A stretch of DNA of 64,000 nt from Pyxidicoccus xibeiensis (lineage in GTDB: Bacteria; Myxococcota; Myxococcia; Myxococcales; Myxococcaceae), in the NCBI RefSeq assembly GCF_024198175.1, contig NZ_JAJVKV010000014.1, positions 62,001 to 126,000 on the forward strand. The letters run 5' to 3'. Shown piece after piece: positions 16,868 to 24,566 of the stretch. The number at the start of each line of letters is the position of its first letter. The first letter of the stretch is position 1. The notes under the pieces are model-generated. The model saw only the letters and a program-made list of their open reading frames with translations. It was not told where the DNA came from and made no database searches. The position numbers and the translations under genes were made by a program.

Positions 16868-18322
16868 ATGTACCCCCGTTCGCGCCTCCGCCTTCCGGTC
16901 CTCGTGTTGCTCCTGCTGGCCGTCCCGGCCGCGGGCGCGGCGCCCCGGGCGGTGCTGCCTCCCGCCGGGGAGGTGCTGGGGATGCTGCGCCAGGTGGAGA
17001 CGGCCCGGGTGCGTGGCGGGACGCGCGCGCTGGAGGACTCCCTGGAGGAGCAGGTCCGGGCGCGGCCGAACGACCCGATGCCGCGCATCTACCGGGCCTG
17101 GCTGTCGTTCCCCGCGGACGCGTGCTGGAACGAGCTCAAGGCCATCTCCACGCTGTACCCGGAGAACCCCTGGCCCCACGTGGGCATGGGGCTCATCTAC
17201 GTGCGCTGGAAGCTGCTGGCGGAGGCCCGCCCCCACTTCGACGCCGCGCTGCGCGAGGCGCCGGGCTTCGCGCCCGCGCTCTGGGGGCAGGCGCTGCTGC
17301 TGCAGGCGGAGGGCCGGCTGCCGGAGGCGGAGGCGCGGCTGCGCCAGGCGCTGTCCACGCTGGACGCGCCGCAGCTTCGCGCCAGCCTGGGCCTGCTGCT
17401 GGCCGCGCAGCCGGGACGGGAGGCCGAGGCGCGGGTGGAGCTGACGCGCGCGGTGGAGGGCTGGCCGGAGCAGCCCGAGGTGCTGAGGAAGCTGGCGGAG
17501 CTGGCCCGGACGGCGAACGACGTGCGCGCGGCCGCCGTGGCGGGAGACCGGCTCATCGCCCTGAAGCCGAAGGACCGGGAGGCCCACCGGCTCCAGGCCG
17601 AGCTGTGGCTGGCCGCCTCGGAGAAGGACAAGGCCGCGAAGTCGCTGGAGCGGTACGTCGAGCTGGGCGGCGCGGCCCCTGCGCCGCTGGCCCTGCTGGC
17701 GCGGCTGTACGCGGAGCTGGGGCGCGCCGCGGACGAGGAGAAGGCGCTGGAGCGGCTCGTCGCCGTGGAGCTGAAGGACCCGGCGCCGCTGCTGCGCCTG
17801 GCGGAGCTGGCCGAGGCGCGGGGAGACGGCGCGGCCTGCGACGGCTACATGGTGAAGGCGGTGGAGCGGGCGCCCCAGCGCGCGGACCTCCACGTGCGCC
17901 GGGCCCGGCAGCTGGTGAGGCAGGAGCGGCTGCGGGACGCGCTGACGTCGTACCGCGCGGCGCTCGCGGCGCCCGAGCAGCGGGTGCCGGAGGCGGAAGG
18001 GGAGGCGGCCGCGCTGGTCCGGCGCTTCCGGCTGCCCGCCACGCCGGCGAAGGGGACGTCGGACACCATCTACGCGCGCGTGTCGCTGGGGCTGGTGGCC
18101 CTCTACACGGAGCGACTGAAGGAGCAGCCGGGCCTCAAGGGCATCCTCAAGGTGCGGGTGCAGGTGGACGAGTCCGGCCGCGCGACGCAGGTGGCCGTCG
18201 TGCACGACAGCCTCAAGGACGCGCTGCTGGCCGGCCACGCGCACTTCGCCTTCCTGGACGCGCAGTACCCGCCGGGGCGCGACGAGCCCGTCTTCCAGTA
18301 CGTCTTCCGCCCGCCGAAGTGA
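16868..18322 (+). CDS. Secreted TPR-repeat protein with TonB-C-like C-terminus
   Basis: A 484-residue exported protein: signal peptide YPRSRLRLPVLVLLLLAVPA cleaved around AAGAAP. Several degenerate TPR repeats span about residues 50-380 (ARPNDPMPRIYRAWLSF, then ARPHFDAALREAPGFAPALW and ALKPKDREAHRLQAELWLA). The last 90 residues (KGILKVRVQVDESGRATQVA, ending VFQYVFRPPK) look like the beta-strand core of a TonB C-terminal domain. ATG 16868 is chosen because a -10-like TATGGT occupies 16849-16854; an in-frame ATG at 16850 lies inside it. A periplasmic scaffold role is inferred; the TonB-C resemblance is tentative. Confidence 0.7.
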   Translation: MYPRSRLRLPVLVLLLLAVPAAGAAPRAVLPPAGEVLGMLRQVETARVRGGTRALEDSLEEQVRARPNDPMPRIYRAWLSFPADACWNELKAISTLYPENPWPHVGMGLIYVRWKLLAEARPHFDAALREAPGFAPALWGQALLLQAEGRLPEAEARLRQALSTLDAPQLRASLGLLLAAQPGREAEARVELTRAVEGWPEQPEVLRKLAELARTANDVRAAAVAGDRLIALKPKDREAHRLQAELWLAASEKDKAAKSLERYVELGGAAPAPLALLARLYAELGRAADEEKALERLVAVELKDPAPLLRLAELAEARGDGAACDGYMVKAVERAPQRADLHVRRARQLVRQERLRDALTSYRAALAAPEQRVPEAEGEAAALVRRFRLPATPAKGTSDTIYARVSLGLVALYTERLKEQPGLKGILKVRVQVDESGRATQVAVVHDSLKDALLAGHAHFAFLDAQYPPGRDEPVFQYVFRPPK

Positions 18323-18379
18323 CGGCCAGCGGGGGCCGGCCCGTCCGGCCTATGCTCCCGGGACGGGAGGGAAGGACCC

Positions 18380-19516
18380 ATGGCGATGGATGACACGGCG
18401 AGCCCCGAGCAGGTCGTGCAGGGGGTGCTCGACAGGGCCAACGAGCTGGGTGAGGCGGGGCAGTTCGAGGAGGCCCTCTCCCTCTACGACGAGGTCATCC
18501 AGTGGTTTGGCGGCTCGCTGTCGCCGGCCGTGCGCCTCCAGGTCATCCGCGCGCTCGTCAACAAGGCGCTGGCGCTGGTGCAACTGGACCGGCCCGAGGA
18601 CACGGTGGCCGCCTGTGACGAGACGCTCCGCCAGGCAGGCGGCTGGAAGGACCTGCGGCTGCGCGAGGGGCTGGTGCGGGTGCTGCTCTACAAGTGCGTG
18701 GCCCTGGGGCAGCTGGGACGGCACGAGGCCGGGGCCGCCACCTGCGACGAGGCGCTGCGCCGGCTGGAGGGCGGCACGGACCTCATCCTGCGCGAGCTGA
18801 TGTCGGAGGCGCTGCTGCGCAAGGCCGTCTTCCTGCGCTACCTGGACCGGTGCGAGGAGGCGCTGCCCGTCCATGACGAGCTGGTGCGCCGCTTCAGCGG
18901 GGACGTGGAGGCGGAGCTGCGCATGCAGGCCGCGAAGTCGCTGATGTTCAAGGCGTCCCTGCTGGGACGGATGGGGCGGCCCGAGGAGTCGATGGCCACC
19001 TTCGCGGAGGTGGAGCGGCGCTTCGGCGGCGAGCGCGTGCTGGACCTGCGGGTGGAGGTGGCGCGAGCGCTCATCTGCCGCGCGGAGGTGCTGAGCGAGC
19101 TGCGGCGCGTGGACGAGGCGCTCGCGGGCTTCGACGACGTCGTGCGCCGCTTCTCCGAGGCGGTGGAGCCGGCCCTGCGCGAGCGCGTGTCCAATGCCCT
19201 CAACAGCGCGGGCTTCGCGCTGCTGTGCGAGGCGAAGCGGGTGTGGCGGCGCGAGCCGGAGCGGGCGCTGTCGCTGCTGGAGCGGGCGCGCGAGCGGATG
19301 CAGGCGACGCTGGAGCGCCGGCCGGGAGAGCCGCTCGCGCTGGGGAGCGCGGGCTACATCGCGTTTCTCCTGGGCCGGCGCGACGAGGCCCGCTCGCTGC
19401 TGGCGGAGGCCCTGCGGCGGGGTGGGGAGTCGCTGCGCGAGACGGAGCTCAAGGACTCCGGCATCCACCCCATTCCAGAGGACGAGGAGTTCCGCGCGCT
19501 GCTGCGCTCACTTTGA
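18380..19516 (+). CDS. TPR-repeat protein
   Basis: A 378-residue soluble protein made almost wholly of tetratricopeptide-like helical repeats of about 50 residues (AGQFEEALSLYDEVIQWFGG, DRCEEALPVHDELVRRFSGD, GRPEESMATFAEVERRFGG, RRVDEALAGFDDVVRRFSE). The C-terminal part ends with HPIPEDEEFRALLRSL, a tail seen in TPR proteins annotated across myxobacteria. No signal peptide is visible. GGGAGGGAAGG stands before ATG 18380 and a -10-like TATGCT at 18351-18356. It follows the secreted TPR gene by 57 nt. Its 3' end overlaps the convergent carbonic anhydrase gene by 9 nt. Partner unknown. Confidence 0.8.
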   Translation: MAMDDTASPEQVVQGVLDRANELGEAGQFEEALSLYDEVIQWFGGSLSPAVRLQVIRALVNKALALVQLDRPEDTVAACDETLRQAGGWKDLRLREGLVRVLLYKCVALGQLGRHEAGAATCDEALRRLEGGTDLILRELMSEALLRKAVFLRYLDRCEEALPVHDELVRRFSGDVEAELRMQAAKSLMFKASLLGRMGRPEESMATFAEVERRFGGERVLDLRVEVARALICRAEVLSELRRVDEALAGFDDVVRRFSEAVEPALRERVSNALNSAGFALLCEAKRVWRREPERALSLLERARERMQATLERRPGEPLALGSAGYIAFLLGRRDEARSLLAEALRRGGESLRETELKDSGIHPIPEDEEFRALLRSL

Positions 19517-20191
19517 GCGGGGCAGCGGGTCGGGAGGCCACTCCTGCTGGTTGCTCTCGCCGGTGAGGTCGTAGACCTCCTGGATGGTCTCCAGCGTCTT
19601 CTTGAAGTCGAGCTTCAGGTCCTTGAGGGTGCCGGTGTTCATGTCGAAGACCCAGGAGTGCACTATCGGGTAGCCGCGCTTGAGATACGACTTCTGCACG
19701 GCGGCCGTCTTGATGATGTTGATGGACTGCTCGATGACGTTGAGCTCCACCAGGCGGTCGTAGCGCTTCGCCTCGTCGGTGATGGCGTTCAGCTCCGCCT
19801 TGTACATGCGGTACACGTCGCGGATGTTGCGCAGCCAGGGGTTGAGGATGCCCAGGTCCTTGGGCTGCATGGCCGCCTGCACGCCGCCGCACCCGTAGTG
19901 GCCGCAGACGATGATGTGCTTCACGTCGAGGTGCCGGACGCCGTAGAAGATGACGGACATCACGTTGAGGTCGACGTTGTTGACGAGGTTGCCGACGTTG
20001 CGGTGGACGAAGACGTCACCGGGCGCCAGGCCCATGATTTGATTCGCCGGCACGCGGCTGTCGGAGCAGCCGATGTAGAGGAAGTCGGGGCGCTGCTCGC
20101 GCGAGAGCCGGTGGAAGTACTCAGGGTCCGCCCGGAGCTGTTCCTCTGCCCACCGACGGTTGTTCTCGAAGATCTGATCGTAGGGCGTCAC
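19508..20191 (-). CDS. can: Beta-class carbonic anhydrase
   Basis: A 227-residue enzyme interconverting CO2 and bicarbonate. The zinc ligands are clear: Cys and Asp in YIGCSDSRVPANQIMG, and His and Cys in IIVCGHYGCGGVQAAM. FVHRNVGNLV and HIIVCGHYGCGG match E. coli Can (YadF) closely and the length is typical (about 220). The start is set at GTG 20191 because GAGGGG lies about 6 nt upstream and the resulting MTPYDQIFENNRRW aligns with the Can N-terminus; an ATG at 20206 is the alternative. Monocistronic by spacing, behind a terminator hairpin. Confidence 0.93.
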   Translation of the reverse strand: MTPYDQIFENNRRWAEEQLRADPEYFHRLSREQRPDFLYIGCSDSRVPANQIMGLAPGDVFVHRNVGNLVNNVDLNVMSVIFYGVRHLDVKHIIVCGHYGCGGVQAAMQPKDLGILNPWLRNIRDVYRMYKAELNAITDEAKRYDRLVELNVIEQSINIIKTAAVQKSYLKRGYPIVHSWVFDMNTGTLKDLKLDFKKTLETIQEVYDLTGESNQQEWPPDPLPRSK

Positions 20192-20279
20192 GAAGGCCCC
20201 TCGCATCTCGGAGGCGGCCCATTCCGCACCCCGGCCTGGCGCGTCATCAGGCGCATGGCGGCGGCACCCTCGCATGACA

Positions 20280-20314
20280 GGGCGCGGTGGGGAAGATTCT
20301 CCCGCACCGCGCCC
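20280..20314 (-). terminator. Hairpin terminator after the coiled-coil lipoprotein gene
   Basis: A perfect 10-bp outer stem GGGCGCGGTG/CACCGCGCCC, with a short inner GGG/CCC stem, lies 36 nt downstream of the lipoprotein stop and upstream of the carbonic anhydrase gene on the same strand. It separates the two transcripts. Confidence 0.65.
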
Positions 20315-20349
20315 GTGAGTCACGCCCCTGGAAACGTCACCTTCCCGCG

Positions 20350-21057
20350 TCACTCCTCGACGGGGGTGCCGCTGCCGCCGTAGCCCTGCGCCTGGGTGCG
20401 CAGCCGCTCCCACTGGGCGCGGGCCTGCTGCTCCTCGCGCGTCTGCGAGTCCACCCGCCTGCGCGCCTCCTCGACCTTGCGCTGGGCGCTGGCGATGGCC
20501 GACGCGAAGTCCGCCTCGGACATCTCATCGGCCCGCACGTCGCCGTTCTCCTTGAGGGCGAGGTACTCGGCCTGGTTGAGCTTCGCCTCGGCCACCTCCA
20601 GCTCGTTCTCCCGGAGCTGCTTGCGCGCCTGCAGCGACTCGATGGACTGCTGGCGCCAGTTCACCTGCGCCTGGGCCGCGGTGACCCCTGTCTCCGAGTT
20701 CATCAGCTCGGCCTTCGCCCGCTCGATGTCGGCGCGCTGGCCGGTGGCCTGGGCGGCCTCCAGCGCGGCCTGGTTGGCCTCCTTGCGCAGCTCGGACGCG
20801 TCCGCGTTGCGGCGGGCCACCTGCAGCGCCCGCTCGGCGTCATTGAGCGCGACGTCCGCCCGGGTGACCTCGTCCTGGGCCTTGCGTCGCTCCGCCTCGG
20901 CCGCCCGGACGTCGCCCAGCCGCTCCTCCGGCACCCGGGCGAGCCAGGACTCCTCCACCTTCGCGGCGCGCGACGAGCCACAGCCGCTGCCGAGCAGGGA
21001 CAGCGCCGCTCCCATCGCCACACCCACGAGTACCCGACGTCTTCTCGCCTGGAACAT
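20350..21057 (-). CDS. Coiled-coil lipoprotein of unknown function
   Basis: A 235-residue lipoprotein: signal RRRRVLVGVAMGAALSLLGS with lipobox GSGC. The mature part is almost entirely charged and helical, with long Glu/Arg/Ala heptad-like stretches (AEAERRKAQDEVTRADVALN, QRKVEEARRRVDSQTREEQQ), predicting an extended coiled coil in the periplasm. It resembles the helical hairpins of efflux adaptor or spacer proteins only in general character. The start has GGGAGGAG 6 nt upstream. It lies between two terminator hairpins, so it is probably monocistronic. Confidence 0.75.
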   Translation of the reverse strand: MFQARRRRVLVGVAMGAALSLLGSGCGSSRAAKVEESWLARVPEERLGDVRAAEAERRKAQDEVTRADVALNDAERALQVARRNADASELRKEANQAALEAAQATGQRADIERAKAELMNSETGVTAAQAQVNWRQQSIESLQARKQLRENELEVAEAKLNQAEYLALKENGDVRADEMSEADFASAIASAQRKVEEARRRVDSQTREEQQARAQWERLRTQAQGYGGSGTPVEE

Positions 21058-21129
21058 GCTCGCTCCTCCCGAAAGTGATTCCGTGCCCGCGTTGCCTGAT
21101 GGACACGGTAGTCACGGCGCCGGGTACAG

Positions 21130-21151
21130 CGTGCGGCGGGATGGCCGCACG
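21130..21151 (-). terminator. Hairpin after the DUF574 methyltransferase gene
   Basis: An 8-bp perfect stem CGTGCGGC/GCCGCACG with a 6-nt loop, 22 nt downstream of the methyltransferase stop. Confidence 0.5.
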
Positions 21152-21172
21152 GCTGCTCCTCGGGCGGGCGGC

Positions 21173-21982
21173 CTACCGCTTCTCCAGGACGACGGCGTAG
21201 AACTCCACGCCCACGCCCTCGCGGTCCTCCTCGGTGATGTGGCCGGAGGGCAGGGCGAGGAACTCGCGGACCGTCTTCACGCCCTCCGCGTCGGGCGTCC
21301 ACGGCGAACAGAAGTCGAGGTACTCGGGGAGGGAGTAGAGGTGGAACAGCTCCCCCATCCGCTGGAACATGCCCACGAACTGCTCCCACTGGGGCGTGCT
21401 CAGGCGCGGGTCCTTCGTCTCGAAGGTGGTGAAGAGCTTGGAGCCCGGCGCGGCCCAGTCGTAGAGGGCGCGGAAGAACCTCCGGTTCTCCTCGGCCGTG
21501 AGGAACACGGTGATGCCGTTGGCACCGAAGGCGACGCGCCGCTCGCCCTGGAGGAAGTCGACGACGTCGGGCCGTTGGAGGAAGCTCCCTGCCTGACGGA
21601 GGTCGCACTCCAGGTAGCGGACATTCGGGTTGTTGCCGAGCAGGTGCTTCGCCGTGGCGATGGTCAGCGGGTTGATGTCGCTGTAGAGCACGCGGGCGTC
21701 GGACAGCACGGTGTGGACGTGCTCCTCCGTGGGCAGGCCGGAGCCGAAGTCCACCCAGTACTCGAAGCCCTCCATGGACATGCGCCGCGCCGCGGTCCGC
21801 AGACAGGTGCGCAGCATCCGCACCCACTTGGGCGTCGAGGGCAGCAGCGAGAACAGGTACTCGGCGGCCCGCCGGTCCGCCTCGAAGTTGTGCGTGCCTC
21901 CCAGCGTGTAGTCGTAGATACGGGATGCTTCCGGAATCTGGGGGTTGATGCCGGGTACGCGGTTGAGCTCGAGGGGGTCCAT
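21173..21982 (-). CDS. SAM-dependent methyltransferase, DUF574 family
   Basis: A 269-residue protein of the S-adenosyl methyltransferase DUF574 family, common in actinomycetes and found in myxobacteria. The defining N-terminal motif RIYDYTLGGTHNFEADRRAA is at about residues 18-37; the SAM site includes WVDFGSGLPTEEHVH and VLYSDINPLTIA. Known members methylate unidentified small molecules. ATG 21982 is preferred (GGAG 6 nt upstream); the open frame upstream overlaps the pbpC 3' end. It lies 46 nt downstream of pbpC on the same strand and may be read through from it. Confidence 0.85.
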   Translation of the reverse strand: MDPLELNRVPGINPQIPEASRIYDYTLGGTHNFEADRRAAEYLFSLLPSTPKWVRMLRTCLRTAARRMSMEGFEYWVDFGSGLPTEEHVHTVLSDARVLYSDINPLTIATAKHLLGNNPNVRYLECDLRQAGSFLQRPDVVDFLQGERRVAFGANGITVFLTAEENRRFFRALYDWAAPGSKLFTTFETKDPRLSTPQWEQFVGMFQRMGELFHLYSLPEYLDFCSPWTPDAEGVKTVREFLALPSGHITEEDREGVGVEFYAVVLEKR

Positions 21983-22028
21983 CGTCGTCTCCGTCGCTGG
22001 ATCCTCCCATGGTACGCCTGCCTGACGC

Positions 22029-24566
22029 TCATCGCACCTCGATATCCACCGGCTCGCTTCGCAGTCCCCGGGCCGCCAGCTCCAGTCGGTGCTTCCCTGG
22101 CTGGAGGGCCCAGGAAGCGTCATAGGGCCATGCGGCGCGGCCCACGGGACGGCCGTCCACCAGCCAGGTCACCTCCGCGAGCCGGGGCTCCACCTCCGCG
22201 CTCAGTCGCAGCGTCTGGGTGCGGCGGGTGTAGCCGGGCTCGATGACGAAGACCTCACCCGGGCGAGGCCAGGTGATGACGAGCGCTCCGGGCACGGGGC
22301 CCTCCTCCGGGCACAGGGGGGAGTAGCGCGTGGGCGCGGCCGGGGCGGACTCCTGCCCGTGCGAGGCCTGCCAGGAGGCGTACGCGGGGGGAAGGAACGC
22401 GAAGGCGCGCTTCACCACGTGCTCGGAGGGGCACTTGTCCCCGGCCAGCAGGCCGTTGCGCGCGTCCAGGCGCACCTCGCGGTGCCAGGGGCAGGGCTGG
22501 GATGGCACGTGCGCCGCCGGCAGCCGCACGCGCCGATGCACCGGGCAGGACGGGGTGGGCAGCAGTCCGGAGTGTGCGCACACCTTGCCCTCGACGATGC
22601 CCTCCGGTGGAGGCACCCGCTCCGGGAGGGCGGTGGGGTCCGCGCGGCGCGCCACGCGCTTCATCACCTTGTGGAAGAGGGGGCCGGCGCCGGTGGCTCC
22701 GGTCATCCCGTGCAGCGGGCGGTTGGAGAAGTCCCCCGTCCACACCGCCACGGTGAAGCGCGGCGTGTAGCCCACGGCCCAGTTGTCACGCCAGTTGGTG
22801 CTGGTGCCCGTCTTCACGGCGACGGGGAAGCCGAGCATCAGCGCGTTGCCGGCGCCGAAGCCACGCATGCGCAGGGACTCGTCGGAGAGCACGTCGGTGA
22901 TGAGCCAGGCCACCTCCTTCGAGAAGGCGCGTCGCGGCTCCTGCACGGTATGGGGGAAGGGGGTGGCGCGGCAGGTGAGGCCCTCGCGGGCGAACATCGC
23001 GTACGCCTGGGCCAGCTCCAGCAGCGTCACCTCGCCATTGCCCAGGGTGAGGCCCAGGCCGTAGTGCGACGCGGGCGCATCCAGCGAGGTGAAGCCCACG
23101 TCGCGCAGCCGGGTGAGCAGGGGCTTCAGGCCCACGCGGCGGGCCACGCGGATGGCGGGGATGTTGAGGCTGCGGCCCAGCGCCTCGCCCATCAGCACGG
23201 GGCCGGAGTAGTCGCCCGAGTAGTTCTTCGGCGTGAAGAGGTCGCCATCCGCCTCGCCGTAGCGCGTCTCCACGTCCGCCGCCACGGAGGCAGGCGTGTC
23301 GCCGCCCTCGAAGGCGAGCGCGTAGGTGAAGGGCTTGAGCGCCGAGCCGGGCTGGCGCCGCGCCAGGGCCCCGTTCACGGAGCCCGCGGACGTTGCGTCG
23401 CCATAGCGGGCGGAGCCGACCATGGCGCGGAGCTGACAGTCCGCGTTGTCCAGCACCACCACGGCGGCGTTCGTCACGCCGCCCGCGGACAGGGCGTCCA
23501 CGTGCCCGCGCACGAGGGACTCCAGCTCCCGCTGGAGGTCGCCGTCCAGGGTGGTGCGCACGTCGCCGGAGGGCGGGCGCAGGGACACGACGTAGTCCGT
23601 GAAGTGCAGCGCCGTGTCAGCGGTGACGGCGGCAGGGACGTCGCCGCCGACGAGGCGCAGGGGCTCCGCGAGGGCGCGGGTGTGCTCGTCCTCGGTGATG
23701 ATGCCGGTGGCGCCCATGCGGGCCAGGACGGTGCGCTGGCGGACGCGGGCGCGCTCGAGGTCCTTCAGGGGATTGAGGGTGGTGGGGGCCTGGGGGAGCC
23801 CGGCGAGCAGCGCGGCCTCGGCGAGGCTGAGGTGCGTGTTGGGCTTGCCGAAGTAGCGCTGGCTGGCGGCCTCGACGCCGATGGTGCCCGCGCCGTAGGG
23901 CACGCGGTTGAGGTACTGCTCCAGCACGGTGGACTTGTCCGCCGCACGCTCCAGCCGCAGCGCCACGAGCATCTCCTCCAGCTTGCCGCGCAGCGAGCGC
24001 GGGTGCGGACGGAGGCGCCGCGCCAGCTGCATCGTCAGCGTGGAGGCGCCGGACACCACGCGCCGGTAGCGCACCGCCTGCGTCACCGCGCGCGCCACCG
24101 CGCGCACGTCCACGCCGGGATGCTCATGGAAGCGCGAGTCCTCCACGGCGATGGTGGCCTTCACGAGCAGGGGAGAGATGTCCTCCAGGGCACGCCAGCG
24201 CGCGCGCTCGCCCTCCGCATTCACCACCTCGCGCAGCAACTGGCCTCGCGCATCGTGGATGCGCAGGGAGTCGCCGGTGCGTGCCTGCAGTTCCTCCACG
24301 GGGAAGGGGCTGCTGACGACGGCCACCCAGAGGGCCACCGCGAAGGCCGCGGTGGCCAGGGCCAGGACGCCCGCCGCCCTCGTGCAGAGGCGGAGGACGC
24401 GGCGCCGTCTGGAGGCGGGGCGGGGTGGAGTCGTGGTGTCAGGCTTCACGGGAGCTCCGGACGGCACGGAGGTGTCGGATTCGGCAGCGCGCTCGGACGC
24501 CGCGGCGGTCTCGGGTGACGCGGGAGCCCCGGATGGTGCGGGCTCCCCTGAGGGGAGCCGGCTCAT
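22029..24566 (-). CDS. pbpC: Penicillin-binding protein 1C
   Basis: An 845-residue bifunctional peptidoglycan synthase. After a Pro/Ala-rich cytoplasmic tail (about 60 residues) and one transmembrane helix (about 63-92) come the GT51 glycosyltransferase (EDSRFHEHPGVDVRAVARAV, then GASTLTMQLARRL) and the transpeptidase, with SxxK at Ser408 (GSALKPF), SxN (GRSLNIPAIR) and KTG (VKTGTSTNWRDN). The C-terminal BiPBP_C beta domain (ITWPRPGEVFVIEPGY) is specific to PBP1C. Its ATG overlaps the stop of the alpha-2-macroglobulin gene, so the two are translationally coupled, matching the A2M/pbpC linkage seen in E. coli and other bacteria. Confidence 0.95.
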   Translation of the reverse strand: MSRLPSGEPAPSGAPASPETAAASERAAESDTSVPSGAPVKPDTTTPPRPASRRRRVLRLCTRAAGVLALATAAFAVALWVAVVSSPFPVEELQARTGDSLRIHDARGQLLREVVNAEGERARWRALEDISPLLVKATIAVEDSRFHEHPGVDVRAVARAVTQAVRYRRVVSGASTLTMQLARRLRPHPRSLRGKLEEMLVALRLERAADKSTVLEQYLNRVPYGAGTIGVEAASQRYFGKPNTHLSLAEAALLAGLPQAPTTLNPLKDLERARVRQRTVLARMGATGIITEDEHTRALAEPLRLVGGDVPAAVTADTALHFTDYVVSLRPPSGDVRTTLDGDLQRELESLVRGHVDALSAGGVTNAAVVVLDNADCQLRAMVGSARYGDATSAGSVNGALARRQPGSALKPFTYALAFEGGDTPASVAADVETRYGEADGDLFTPKNYSGDYSGPVLMGEALGRSLNIPAIRVARRVGLKPLLTRLRDVGFTSLDAPASHYGLGLTLGNGEVTLLELAQAYAMFAREGLTCRATPFPHTVQEPRRAFSKEVAWLITDVLSDESLRMRGFGAGNALMLGFPVAVKTGTSTNWRDNWAVGYTPRFTVAVWTGDFSNRPLHGMTGATGAGPLFHKVMKRVARRADPTALPERVPPPEGIVEGKVCAHSGLLPTPSCPVHRRVRLPAAHVPSQPCPWHREVRLDARNGLLAGDKCPSEHVVKRAFAFLPPAYASWQASHGQESAPAAPTRYSPLCPEEGPVPGALVITWPRPGEVFVIEPGYTRRTQTLRLSAEVEPRLAEVTWLVDGRPVGRAAWPYDASWALQPGKHRLELAARGLRSEPVDIEVR

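Noticed and set aside
14981..18244. A 1087-codon minus-strand frame across the fibro-slime and TPR genes
   Set aside because: Antisense shadow of plus-strand coding; no domains, and the plus frames carry signal peptides and clear repeats.
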